Assembly (NCBI GenBank): GCA_965224275.1
Contig: CBDCYR010000002.1
Location: 62,001 to 126,000, forward strand
Length of the DNA stretch: 64,000 nt
Direction of reading: 5' to 3'
From: CAUZWH01 sp965224275
Lineage (GTDB): Bacteria; Pseudomonadota; Alphaproteobacteria; SHVV01
The translations under genes were made by a program, and so were the position numbers. Below the pieces are notes generated by a model. The model was not told the origin of the DNA. It worked only from the letters and a program-made list of their open reading frames with translations, and did not search any database. Shown here one piece after another: positions 1 through 8,352 of the stretch. The stretch's first letter is position 1, and each line of letters opens with the position of its first letter.

Positions 1-1
1 C

Positions 2-61
2 GGACTTGGCGTTACCACCGCCGGTGACACCATTGGTTACTACAAGAAAGACGCAGACTAA
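2..61 (+). CDS. C-terminal end of an unidentified protein (partial)
   Basis: An open frame enters from the left edge, reads 19 residues ending in GYYKKDAD and stops at TAA (59-61), immediately followed by a second TAA. A strong hairpin lies about 40 bases downstream, as expected at a gene end. Too little is present to name a family. Confidence 0.4.
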   Translation, partial: GLGVTTAGDTIGYYKKDAD

Positions 62-100
62 TAACTTTCCGACGACGCTCCGCAACGCGGATGGCTCGTG

Positions 101-146
101 GCGCACCAACGAAGGAACCTAAAGTACGGTTCCTTCGTTGGTGCGC
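101..146. terminator. Perfect 19-bp inverted repeat between convergent genes
   Basis: Arms at 101-119 and 128-146 are exact reverse complements around an 8-base loop (120-127). The hairpin sits between the plus-strand gene ending at 61 and the minus-strand gene ending at 152, so it most likely terminates both. No clear U-tract follows on either side, so intrinsic termination is inferred. Confidence 0.6.
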
Positions 147-151
147 GCGCC

Positions 152-1363
152 CTAGTGCTTCTTGTGACCGCCGCGCAACACCCACCATCCATGACGCAAA
201 AGCATGCGTTTGTCAGTTCGCCAGCATTGGGTGGGCTCCGTCCCGTCGTGTTCCAAACAAACGTTGCAGGACACACAATCAACCGAGCCGCGTTTGCCAG
301 CTTTGATCTTGTTGGGCAGATCGGGCTCGCGGATGAAAGGCCGCGCCATCGATATGAAATCAGCGTCGCCGCTGGCGACAACGTCGGCCATCGTCTCTGT
401 ATGGCGGATTCCGCCGACCAGAATAACCGGAATTTTCTTAAGGGCTTTTTTTACGGCCCGCGCGTGACCGCGGAAATAGCCCTCGTTGCCGGCCGGGGTC
501 CACAGGCGGTGGATTACCATGTCCTGCCAAGCTCGCGCGAGCGACACGCCGATGAACACGTCGGCGCTCTTGGTGAGCGCATGTATAACACCAACCGAAA
601 CCTCGAGCGCGTCGAGTCCCTCGGCTTCGAGTTGCGCCGCGCGGGGTACGCTTTCATCGATTGTTAGGCCACCTTCGTCCATCGAATCGGCCATACCCAG
701 CTTGAAGGTCACTGGAAAGTCGTCACCCACTCGGTTGCGGACGGCGCGATAGACCTCAAGTACAAAACGGCTGCGGCGCTCGGCATCGCCACCCCAGTCG
801 TCGTCGCGACGATTGGCGTGCGGTGAACTGAACTCACTGATCAAGTAACCGTGGCCGGCGTGGATGTGGACGCCGTCGAAGCCGGCCTCGCGCAGGCGAC
901 GGGCGCCATTGCCGAAAGCTTCGATCGCTTCCCTAATGTCACCCTCGGTTGCTTCAACCGGCTGGCGGGCCGATATGAAGTTTTCGACTGGAGACGGCGC
1001 CAACGGCGTAACCGACGGAACGCGGCTCTGGCTGCCGGCGTGCCCTAGTTCACCGAAAATAATCCCTCCGGAATCGTGGATGCGATCGGTGAAGCGTTTG
1101 AAAGCCGGAACGACATCGTCGCGGTGAATCCCGGCGTGGTAATGCCCGCCACGACCGCGCGGGTGGACATACATTTGTCCGGTGAAGATGAGTCCGGCCC
1201 CACCACGAGCGAGGTCGAGGTACATATTGGTGTAATCTTCGGTGATGGTTCCGTCGGGACGCGACATGGACTCTGCAGTTGCAGCGCGGACGAATCGGTT
1301 CTTGATGGTTAGCGGACCGATCTGCCCTGGTTGGAACAATAATTCAACCGACACCGAACGCAC
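152..1363 (-). CDS. NADH:flavin oxidoreductase, Old Yellow Enzyme family
   Basis: This is a single-domain OYE-type TIM barrel of about 400 residues. It shows the N-terminal PLTIKNRFVRAAT-type stretch, the active-site HAGHGYLISEFSSP segment with NRRDDDWGG after it, and the C-terminal FMN-phosphate region (VGGI then DFISMARPFIREPDL), followed by a Cys cluster CVSCNVC. It lacks the C-terminal FAD/NAD domain of 2,4-dienoyl-CoA reductases. Expected chemistry is NAD(P)H-dependent reduction of an activated C=C bond in the cytoplasm. It is the last gene of the minus-strand catabolic operon and follows the M81 gene stop by 3 bases. GTG at 1363 is the listed start. GTG at 1354 is equally plausible because AGGGGG (1364-1369) is then well spaced. 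The substrate is unknown. Confidence 0.9.
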   Translation of the reverse strand: MRSVSVELLFQPGQIGPLTIKNRFVRAATAESMSRPDGTITEDYTNMYLDLARGGAGLIFTGQMYVHPRGRGGHYHAGIHRDDVVPAFKRFTDRIHDSGGIIFGELGHAGSQSRVPSVTPLAPSPVENFISARQPVEATEGDIREAIEAFGNGARRLREAGFDGVHIHAGHGYLISEFSSPHANRRDDDWGGDAERRSRFVLEVYRAVRNRVGDDFPVTFKLGMADSMDEGGLTIDESVPRAAQLEAEGLDALEVSVGVIHALTKSADVFIGVSLARAWQDMVIHRLWTPAGNEGYFRGHARAVKKALKKIPVILVGGIRHTETMADVVASGDADFISMARPFIREPDLPNKIKAGKRGSVDCVSCNVCLEHDGTEPTQCWRTDKRMLLRHGWWVLRGGHKKH

Positions 1364-1366
1364 CCC

Positions 1367-2935
1367 CTATGTGGCCGACCGACCGACCCGCACATGAACG
1401 CGGGCATCGCTCGCGTTCCACGCCGCTGCCGGATCGAGCGGATACACCGGGCGTGGAAGATCTTGCCAATCGAAATTCCCGAGATTGGGCGAGGTGAGTC
1501 CGGGTGCGTCCACCTCCAGAATCCGCTCGGGTGGAAACAGATGCTGAAAGCCGGCGCGAAAATGACCGCGCGACTTAACCACGATCGACCGCGCGGCGGC
1601 GGCATCGAAACCGAAGTGCTCGAAATAGTCCGCGCTGAATGTTTGCTGGCGTATCCCATTGACCAGGGCGACGCTGCCGCCGAAATCGATCGCGCATGAG
1701 CGGCCGAGTTTCACCGTGCGACCCTTGACTGCACCGTAATTGCCGACGAACACACCATCCTGGGAAAGCCGCAGCACCCGCGCCGAACGCGTGAATGGTT
1801 CCGAATTGAGGAAGGGATGGCCCACATTGAATTGCGCATCGAATTCGCCGCCCTCACCGGCAGAAAACGCAGCGTCAACGACATGCGGCTCACAGAAGAC
1901 ACCGAGCAGCGCCCCTTGCACCCCCGCTTCGCAAAACGCGCGCAGAATGTAGATCGTGTTTCCGCGTCCGCCGCCGCCAGGATTGTCGGCCACATCGGCA
2001 AGCAGCAGGGATGGCCGAGATGAATCGGCGCCCACTTCACCGGCTCGTCGGGTGGCTTCGTCGAGATCGGTTAGCTTCGCCTGAAAGCGATGGCGATCGT
2101 TCCACGCCGCCTCGGCGAGAAAGCGCGCAAGCGAGCCAGCCTTTTTTGGATTGTCACGCGTGGTCACCACGACGGACAAGCCATTCTTAGGCGTGTCGCT
2201 GAACGAGAAGCCGGTCATAATCGATACGTTCATGACGTCGGCATCGACCTTGCCCTGCCCGAGCGAGATGAGATCGCCATAGGGCTGACCGGTGTCGGTG
2301 AGTTGCGTGACAGTGGGCGCCACCAGCGGAATGCGCATCCAAGCCGACGTCGCCCGCACCCCTTCGATCAGCTCGTTCAAGCACGACGCCGCCTCCTCGC
2401 CACGCTCGCGCTGGTCGACATGGGGATTGGTGCGATAGGCGATCAGGACGTCCGTGGCATCGACCATCGGCGCCGATATGTTGGCGTGCAAATCCAGGGT
2501 CACAACGACCGGCACCTCGGGTCCGACGACCTCACGCACCATCTCGAACAGCGCGCCGTCCGGGTCGTGGTCATGGGTCGCGACCGCGCCACCATGCTCG
2601 CAGATATAAACCCCGTCGAACGGCACAGCCGCCTCGAGACGCTGGCGCATATCGGCCATCAGCTCTTCGAAAAACACGCGCTCGACGGGTCCGGTGGGTA
2701 CCGAGCCCGCGAAGACGATCGGTACCGGAGTCCAGCGCCCGGCTCGGTCCATGGCCGCGTAAAAGCCGCAGATGCCGCCATGAATGACGGGGTGCTCGGC
2801 GCGGGCCTCGGCGTCGATCTCGGCGCCGTGGTAAAACCAGCGCGCCTCGAAGTCCTCGCGCGTCGCGATAGGCGCAAACCGGTTTGATTCGAGATCAAAC
2901 CCCAGGATCGCGATGCGGCGCGGCGAGCGGGTAAT
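1367..2935 (-). CDS. M81 family metallopeptidase (MlrC-like)
   Basis: The protein matches the MlrC/M81 family, whose founding member degrades linearised microcystin. Most members occur in catabolic operons with unknown substrates. Visible features are CEHGGAVATHDHDPDG, TLDLHANIS, AYRTNPHVD and the glycine-rich DNPGGGGRGNT segment. The first ATG (2752) would remove the conserved N-terminus. Reading upstream in frame gives RIAILGFDLESNRFAP, typical of the family's first strand, but the only initiator-like codon before the in-frame TAA is ATT at 2935-2933, followed by further non-canonical candidates. With that start the protein has 522 residues, close to the family length. Neighbours are a Rieske oxygenase upstream and an OYE reductase downstream. 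The start is uncertain. Confidence 0.85.
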   Translation of the reverse strand: MTRSPRRIAILGFDLESNRFAPIATREDFEARWFYHGAEIDAEARAEHPVIHGGICGFYAAMDRAGRWTPVPIVFAGSVPTGPVERVFFEELMADMRQRLEAAVPFDGVYICEHGGAVATHDHDPDGALFEMVREVVGPEVPVVVTLDLHANISAPMVDATDVLIAYRTNPHVDQRERGEEAASCLNELIEGVRATSAWMRIPLVAPTVTQLTDTGQPYGDLISLGQGKVDADVMNVSIMTGFSFSDTPKNGLSVVVTTRDNPKKAGSLARFLAEAAWNDRHRFQAKLTDLDEATRRAGEVGADSSRPSLLLADVADNPGGGGRGNTIYILRAFCEAGVQGALLGVFCEPHVVDAAFSAGEGGEFDAQFNVGHPFLNSEPFTRSARVLRLSQDGVFVGNYGAVKGRTVKLGRSCAIDFGGSVALVNGIRQQTFSADYFEHFGFDAAAARSIVVKSRGHFRAGFQHLFPPERILEVDAPGLTSPNLGNFDWQDLPRPVYPLDPAAAWNASDARVHVRVGRSAT

Positions 2936-2981
2936 GCCGGTTCTGCTTCGCCGTTACGCGTGCATTTCGACGCGGCGCCGA

Positions 2982-4142
2982 TTAGTAGTCGGCGGACACA
3001 CCAAACTTCTCGGGAACAATGCGCCAGTCCGTCAGGGGTTCACCGTCGGCAAACTTCTGAAGCTCTGAGATCCAGAGTTGCCGGCACATGTTAACCCCAC
3101 GGTCGCTAAGGCCGAGGATTTCGTCGCCGCGGTCCTGCATCATCCCCACGCCCATCTGGGCCACATTGTCCTGCACAATGGTCATGTTCACGCGCTCCGG
3201 ATCGATGTCCTCCCAGCGCATTTCGCCGGCGAGGATAGCGCGGGCGAGAACTTCGTGGTCGAGATCCTGTTTTGCCAATTTCTCCGCGCGGCGCTCCATA
3301 TATCGCTCGGTCACTGGATCGCCCTTTGGTTTCTTGGCAACCGTAAACTGGGTATGGCGGTCGTCATCGTGCGGGACCCACCAGGCGAAGAACTCGCGAT
3401 AACCGACTTCGGGATCGTCGGGAACGCCGAGGATCAGGAACAGATTCGGCATGATGAACTGGGTGACGATTTTCTTGCCGTTCTGCCGCTGGGCCACGAA
3501 CTCAGCGCCCCATTTGGTTTCTTTCGCGAAAATCTCCGGAAAGTCTTGCGCCTCATTGTCGAATGTCTCGGTCGTGTGATGAGCCCAGCCAACGTGGACT
3601 GTGTCACAGGCGTTTTCCAGGTTGTTGAAGAAGTGGCACGGGCGGGTGTAGGAATCGATCGCGTGCAGCCATTCATCACCGTCGAATGCCGGATAAAGCG
3701 GAAACTCTGGCGGATCGCCCGGTCCGAAATAGGAGAATATCAGCCCAAGATATTCGCGGGTTGGGCGCCCAGCGATTTTTACCCGATCACAAAACGGTTG
3801 CGGCTCACCCGGCTGTTCGGTGCACTGGCCTGTGCCATCGTATTTCCAACCGTGGTAGAAGCAGCGGATTTCGTCGCCTTGCACCCAACCGGGGTGCAAC
3901 GGCATACCGCGGTGCGCGCAGCGCGCGGCGACAATGAATGGTTCGCCACTTTCGCCACGGTACAGCGTGAAGTCTTCACCAAGAATGCGGATCGGTTTGG
4001 CGTGGCCTATTTCAAGCTCGTGGCTGTGAAAAACCGGTTGCCAAAATAAGCGCAAATAGTCACCAGCCAGCGTGCCGGGACCAATATTCTGGACATCGTT
4101 GAAGGTAGTGATCCGCGGGATGTCTTTCTCTTGGACGGACAT
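2982..4142 (-). CDS. Rieske [2Fe-2S] aromatic-ring-hydroxylating oxygenase, alpha subunit
   Basis: The Rieske cluster ligands are C75/H77 (CAHRG) and C94/H97 (CFYHGW). The catalytic mononuclear-iron region is ENACDTVHVGWAHH, with H183 and H188. At 386 residues it fits the PobA/VanA-like single-component terminal oxygenases rather than the alpha3-beta3 type, and no beta subunit or reductase gene is adjacent. It probably hydroxylates or O/N-demethylates a small ring compound using electrons from a reductase encoded elsewhere. ATG at 4142 has GGAG about 9 bases upstream. It lies between the maleate-isomerase-like gene and the M81 gene on the same strand. Confidence 0.9.
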   Translation of the reverse strand: MSVQEKDIPRITTFNDVQNIGPGTLAGDYLRLFWQPVFHSHELEIGHAKPIRILGEDFTLYRGESGEPFIVAARCAHRGMPLHPGWVQGDEIRCFYHGWKYDGTGQCTEQPGEPQPFCDRVKIAGRPTREYLGLIFSYFGPGDPPEFPLYPAFDGDEWLHAIDSYTRPCHFFNNLENACDTVHVGWAHHTTETFDNEAQDFPEIFAKETKWGAEFVAQRQNGKKIVTQFIMPNLFLILGVPDDPEVGYREFFAWWVPHDDDRHTQFTVAKKPKGDPVTERYMERRAEKLAKQDLDHEVLARAILAGEMRWEDIDPERVNMTIVQDNVAQMGVGMMQDRGDEILGLSDRGVNMCRQLWISELQKFADGEPLTDWRIVPEKFGVSADY

Positions 4143-4288
4143 GGCACACGTCTCCGTTTGTCAGTTACAGGTCGGTCGTGACAACGCGACGACTAACTAA
4201 ACATCATAGCGCATTCGCTTAGGCCGGCGCCGAAAATCATTGGCGGCGGCGATGCACCAAATCGATTGCACTCTGCATCAGCCCCGTT

Positions 4289-5041
4289 CTATTCGGCTGC
4301 ATGGGCGAGAGACGTGCGAAAGAGAGCCTGATCCGAAGCCCCGCGGACATCTCCGGCGACGCCCAGTTGTTCGAGCGCCGACCACATGCCAACTTGATTC
4401 GCCGAGACCACAGGCTTGCCGAGTTCGCTTTCAAGACGGCCAATGACACCCGCGGTCGGAAGATTGGTGCAGCTCAGGAACACCGCTTCCGCTGAATCCG
4501 AATCGGCACGCTTTGCCAACTCGATGACAGCCTCATCGCTCATGTCGGTGACAGCTTTGGGATCCTCCATCCCGATAAACGCGCTGGACACGGCCTGATA
4601 GCCAGCCTCGGCCAGGAAATCGCCCAGCAGATCGGTCAGCTCCTCCGAATAGGGTGTCGCAACTGCGACTTTCGATACCCCCAACGCGCTAAGCGCGTGG
4701 ATGAGACCACCGCTGGTGGTGACAGCCAGGCCGCCAGTCGAATCTTCTATTGCGCCGCGGAGCGCGGCCTCCCCTTCCACCCCGCCAACGAAGCTGGCGA
4801 TCGTGCAGGCGAACAGTACAGCATCGGGATCGAGGGATTTCAATTGCTCGGATGCCGGACGCACCTTCGCAGGTTCCGACTCTGCGCGTGCTCGCGCCGG
4901 CGTCATCGCGCCCGCTATGTACTCCATTCGTGTAAAAAATACGGAAAAGTCCGGTGGTGCCCAGGTCCAGTACTCGCGGTCGAGCAACAAGGCTGGCGGG
5001 GTCATGACGCCAATTCGGCCTTTCGGCAACCCGGTGGTCAT
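4289..5041 (-). CDS. Maleate isomerase / arylmalonate decarboxylase-like (Asp/Glu racemase superfamily)
   Basis: About 250 residues with the two-cysteine active-site pattern of this superfamily: FACTIASF in the first half and LSCTNLPT in the second, with TTSGG between. Such enzymes isomerise maleate to fumarate, decarboxylate arylmalonates or racemise amino acids and hydantoins. The open frame extends to 5185, but ATG at 5041 is chosen because AAGGAGA lies just upstream and MTTGLPKGRIGV begins the conserved fold. It follows the ABC permease by 38 bases and precedes the Rieske oxygenase. Maleate or maleamate is an end product of several N-heterocycle pathways, which is suggestive only. Confidence 0.8.
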   Translation of the reverse strand: MTTGLPKGRIGVMTPPALLLDREYWTWAPPDFSVFFTRMEYIAGAMTPARARAESEPAKVRPASEQLKSLDPDAVLFACTIASFVGGVEGEAALRGAIEDSTGGLAVTTSGGLIHALSALGVSKVAVATPYSEELTDLLGDFLAEAGYQAVSSAFIGMEDPKAVTDMSDEAVIELAKRADSDSAEAVFLSCTNLPTAGVIGRLESELGKPVVSANQVGMWSALEQLGVAGDVRGASDQALFRTSLAHAAE

Positions 5042-5079
5042 AGTCGTGTCTCCTTGGTTCCCAGATCTCTCCTTAAGCG

Positions 5080-6000
5080 CTACATCCCGGCGCCAAGCAC
5101 CAGCTTCTTTGCTCTCCTGCCGAGTGCCAGCCTTTCGCAGGCAGCGACACCCCCGTAAAGGACCAAACCCAGGGCGATCAACCAAAACAGTATGGCAAAC
5201 ACTTTGGGCGTATCCAAGCCGGCGCGCGCGACCACCATCGCGTATCCAAGCCCTTTGTCTGACCCGACAAATTCGCCGACCACGGCGCCGACGATCGCCA
5301 GCGTCATGCCGAGCTTGAGCCCGCCAAAAATCTCAGGCAGCGCAGCCGGGAAACGTACTTTCCACAGTTCTTGGAGCCGCCCGGCACCCATTGACTGGGT
5401 AACCAGCAGCCACTCCGCACGAACCGAGCGCAAACCGAGCAGGGTCGAAATCACGACCGGAAAGAAGGAGATGAGAATCACCATCAGCACCTTCGACGTC
5501 ATTCCGAAGCCAAACCAGACGATGAACAGCGGCGCCAGAGCGACCTTGGGCACAACTTGTGAACCAACCAACAACGGGGTCACCATTTTCTCAAGCGTCT
5601 GCCAGTAAAGCGTTAGGACAGCGAGTGTCATAGAGCCGACAACGGCAATGGCGAATCCGAAAAGCACGGCTGTCGCGGTAAAGAATGCATGGTCAAGCAA
5701 CCGAGAAATCTCGGCGCCGCTGCTGAACATCTCGCTGACAATTAACGTCGGCGTCGGCAGGAAGTAATGCGGGATCTCGAGCGCGTTGGCGGTGACTTCC
5801 CAAGCAACCAAGATAACTGCCATTGGCAGTACGGGCAGGACATACGACTTCCAATCGCCAAATCGACCGTTTGCCGTATTTCGCGATGCCCCTGATGCGC
5901 GCGCCGAAGCCCCCCGGCCGGTCGATCGGCGTCGAGACTCATCGCCGCTGCCTGCGGTAACCGCCGTCGCCGCGTTTTGGTCGTTCGTCTCAGTCGTCAT
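5080..6000 (-). CDS. ABC transporter permease, SsuC/TauC-like
   Basis: A 306-residue inner-membrane protein with about six hydrophobic segments and the BPD_transp_1 coupling motif around VVPKVALAPLFIVWFGFG, then GAVVGEFVGSDKGLGY. The first 50 residues are polar and rich in Ser and Arg, longer than usual. It overlaps the ATPase gene by 11 bases, indicating translational coupling. It works with the neighbouring ATPase and periplasmic binding protein as an importer of the nitrate/sulfonate/thiamine-precursor class. Confidence 0.93.
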   Translation of the reverse strand: MTTETNDQNAATAVTAGSGDESRRRSTGRGASARASGASRNTANGRFGDWKSYVLPVLPMAVILVAWEVTANALEIPHYFLPTPTLIVSEMFSSGAEISRLLDHAFFTATAVLFGFAIAVVGSMTLAVLTLYWQTLEKMVTPLLVGSQVVPKVALAPLFIVWFGFGMTSKVLMVILISFFPVVISTLLGLRSVRAEWLLVTQSMGAGRLQELWKVRFPAALPEIFGGLKLGMTLAIVGAVVGEFVGSDKGLGYAMVVARAGLDTPKVFAILFWLIALGLVLYGGVAACERLALGRRAKKLVLGAGM

Positions 6001-6817
6001 CGTAGATACCCATGCGCTCGAGATCGTGACGTATCGCTGCGACTTTCTGCTGAAATTGTGGGGTCTCTTTCAATTTCAGTGTACGCGGTCGTGGCAGGTC
6101 GATCGTGACCTCACTGGCAATCCGACCGGGTTGCGACGTCATAACCACTACCCGATCGGCCAGAAAGCAAGCTTCCTCGATGTCGTGGGTAATAAATATT
6201 ACGGTTTTGCGGCTCTCTGCCCAAATATTCTCAAGATCAAGGTTTAGTTTTTCGCGAGTCAACGCGTCAAGCGCGCCAAACGGCTCGTCCATCAGGAGCA
6301 GCGGCGGATCGTGGAGCAAGGCCCGGCAAATAGCGACTCGTTGTCGCATGCCACCCGATAGCTCGTCCGGATAAGCCTCCTCGAAGCCCTCGAGACCGAC
6401 GAGCTTCAACAGTTCGTAAGCGCGCGTCAGGCATTGCTCTTTGGGTAGCCGCCGGATCTCAGCCTGCAACATGATGTTCTTCACCGCGGTGCGCCAATCG
6501 AATAGCGCAGCATCCTGAAATACGAGCCCGGCCCGGGAATAGGGGCCATCGACCCGCACCCCGTCGATGTCGATCGCGCCACCATTCAAATCGAGCAGCC
6601 CGGCAATACACTTGAGCAATGTGCTTTTGCCACAGCCACTGGGGCCGACGATGGTCAAGAATTCATTAAATTTCGCCTCGAGGCTCACACCCTCCAGCGC
6701 GACGAATTCGTTGGTTCCGTCGGAATAGATCTTCGTGACCCGGTCGACGCCGAGGTAGGAACGCTCCTGATCCTCGGCGTCTAGGTCGCGGGTATTGGGG
6801 CCACCGGCGAGGCCCAT
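5990..6817 (-). CDS. ABC transporter ATP-binding protein, SsuB/TauB-like
   Basis: Walker A is GPSGCGKS (58-65), the signature is LSGGMRQR (153-160), Walker B is LLLMDEPF, followed by the D-loop GALD and the switch histidine in FITHDIEEA. It energises the import system encoded on both sides. The start lies just after a triplicated 17-bp repeat that separates it from the binding-protein gene. Confidence 0.95.
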   Translation of the reverse strand: MGLAGGPNTRDLDAEDQERSYLGVDRVTKIYSDGTNEFVALEGVSLEAKFNEFLTIVGPSGCGKSTLLKCIAGLLDLNGGAIDIDGVRVDGPYSRAGLVFQDAALFDWRTAVKNIMLQAEIRRLPKEQCLTRAYELLKLVGLEGFEEAYPDELSGGMRQRVAICRALLHDPPLLLMDEPFGALDALTREKLNLDLENIWAESRKTVIFITHDIEEACFLADRVVVMTSQPGRIASEVTIDLPRPRTLKLKETPQFQQKVAAIRHDLERMGIYDDD

Positions 6818-6820
6818 TTT

Positions 6821-6871
6821 ACTAGTTACAGCTGCTTACTAGTCACAGCTGCTTACTAGTTACAGTTGCCG
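6821..6871. repeat. Three tandem 17-bp repeats at the binding-protein/ATPase junction
   Basis: Units at 6821-6837, 6838-6854 and 6855-6871 follow ACTAGTTACAGCTGCTT with one to three differences. The last unit contains the stop codon of the binding-protein gene, so the other two are copies of its 3' end pushed into the intergenic space. Confidence 0.8.
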
Positions 6872-7902
6872 AGGAACTCGTTGGTGAACAGCGACGCCGC
6901 GGTCGGCTTCGTTTTGAGCTGTCCCGTCTCGTCTAGTTGATCTACCGACGCTTGCCAATCCGACAGCGCCATGCAGCCGAGTGGCTTCCCAGCGGTGGCG
7001 CTGGTCTCCAGCAGATCAATTGCGGCGGTCCATTCGGCCAACACCACGGCCTTGGTCCGCGACGTCTCTTTCACGTATTGGAACCACAAGTCGCGTGCCT
7101 CCACGGGATTGTCCTTGGCGAACTGCAGGGACTCTTGTGTGGCCTTGGCAAACCGAGCTACGACATCCGGGTTGTTTTTGATCATGGCCTCGCTCGTCGC
7201 GATTCCATTGGCCATGATCTTGACGCCATAGTCCGAGAATTTGATGACGTCGAGGGTGCATTTACAGGTTGCCGAGTGCCCACCCACCGATGTGGTGTAC
7301 GCAAACGTCGTGTCCGCCTCTTTCGAGTGGAAAAGCGCATTGCGAACGCCGAAATCGTTGGCTTGCTTGACGTTGGACATGATCAGGTCTTTATCGATAC
7401 CAGCATTCGCAGTAAAGATCGGGAACGATTGCTCGATCGAAGATGTCAAAGAAAAGGCCATTTTCGCCTTCTCCAGGGACTTCGCATCCGTGAACCCCTC
7501 GCCTTGGCGCGCGATAGCGACATAGGGGTTTTTCATCATGACGCCGGCAATCATCTTGACCGGAATACCCTGACCCCTCGCCTTAATAACGACGCCTGAA
7601 TCCGGAAACCCGAATTCATCGGAGCCGCTAGCGATCAACTGCACGACATTGACCGAACCGGTCCCTTCAAGGGCCTTAACATCGAGATCGTGCTTGGCAT
7701 AGATACCCTTCTGGATCCCGGCAATAAACGGGACGTGGCCTCCGTAGTACACAAAGTCGAGACGCAGCGTCACTTTGTCGGCTGCTATTGTCTGTGACGC
7801 GGCAGTAACGACAGCGACCGCCAGCGTGAAAACAAACAGAATCGTAGACAAGCTTCTGAGCATATTGCGAGCCTGAAAGGTCGTGTTGAACCGTCGATCC
7901 AT
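6856..7902 (-). CDS. ABC transporter substrate-binding protein, NMT1/THI5-like
   Basis: A 348-residue periplasmic binding protein. An N-terminal signal peptide (hydrophobic LSTILFVFTLAVAVVTAA, likely cleaved near SQTIAAD) is followed by LRLDFVYYGGHVPFIAGIQKGIY, the usual opening of the NMT1/THI5/SsuA fold. GGGAGGA lies before ATG 7902. As first gene of the minus-strand operon it captures the compound handled by the downstream enzymes. The family binds sulfonates, taurine, nitrate or pyrimidines, so the ligand cannot be named. Confidence 0.92.
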   Translation of the reverse strand: MDRRFNTTFQARNMLRSLSTILFVFTLAVAVVTAASQTIAADKVTLRLDFVYYGGHVPFIAGIQKGIYAKHDLDVKALEGTGSVNVVQLIASGSDEFGFPDSGVVIKARGQGIPVKMIAGVMMKNPYVAIARQGEGFTDAKSLEKAKMAFSLTSSIEQSFPIFTANAGIDKDLIMSNVKQANDFGVRNALFHSKEADTTFAYTTSVGGHSATCKCTLDVIKFSDYGVKIMANGIATSEAMIKNNPDVVARFAKATQESLQFAKDNPVEARDLWFQYVKETSRTKAVVLAEWTAAIDLLETSATAGKPLGCMALSDWQASVDQLDETGQLKTKPTAASLFTNEFLGNCN

Positions 7903-8081
7903 GGTTTCCTCCCATTATCCCCTTGCGTGTTCGTCATTAGACGGGCGCACATTAGGCGCCACCCGTGGTAGGGGTCCGCAATAGTGCATGATTCGCAGCC
8001 CCAATCATAGAGCGCTCGCCGGGAGTTGGCGGAATCGCATCCACCAATATGGCGTTCGTACATCGGGGGACAAAAACGAAA

Positions 8082-8225
8082 TTAGGCTTCGCTGCGAGCT
8101 TGGTTGAAGCGGATCCGGTTGCCCTACGGGTCCATGACCTCGATCAATTTGTCGCCCCAAGGCGCATCCTCGACGCCGGGCCGCAAACATTCATACTGTT
8201 TTGCGATGATCTCTGTGTGCAATAC
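8082..8225 (-). pseudogene. Remnant of a VOC (glyoxalase/bleomycin-resistance) domain protein
   Basis: A minus-strand frame ending at TAA (8082-8084) reads HTEIIAKQYECLRPGVEDAP, then WGDKLIEVMDP, an in-frame TAG, then GNRIRFNQ. WGxxxxxVxDPxGNxxRF is the C-terminal signature of VOC-fold proteins. The stop replaces a single residue between DP and GN, and no intact N-terminus is visible upstream. This is the only gene-like content seen in 7903-8352. Confidence 0.5.
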
Positions 8226-8352
8226 CCAACATCCGGTATGAACACCTCGTTGTAAGCACAATACGAACCCTCGCGGTTCCTCGCGCTAGGGTTGGAGCGC
8301 AATGCCGGTTAGTATGCGCGCCGTGTTCGTCGACGCGTTGGAGAGCTTTATT

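Noticed and set aside
3078..4049. Plus-strand open frame of 323 codons
   Set aside because: Antisense to the Rieske oxygenase; no recognisable motifs.
6821..6871. 17-bp tandem repeats as transcription-factor operators
   Set aside because: One unit is the coding 3' end of the binding-protein gene, so duplication of coding DNA explains them.
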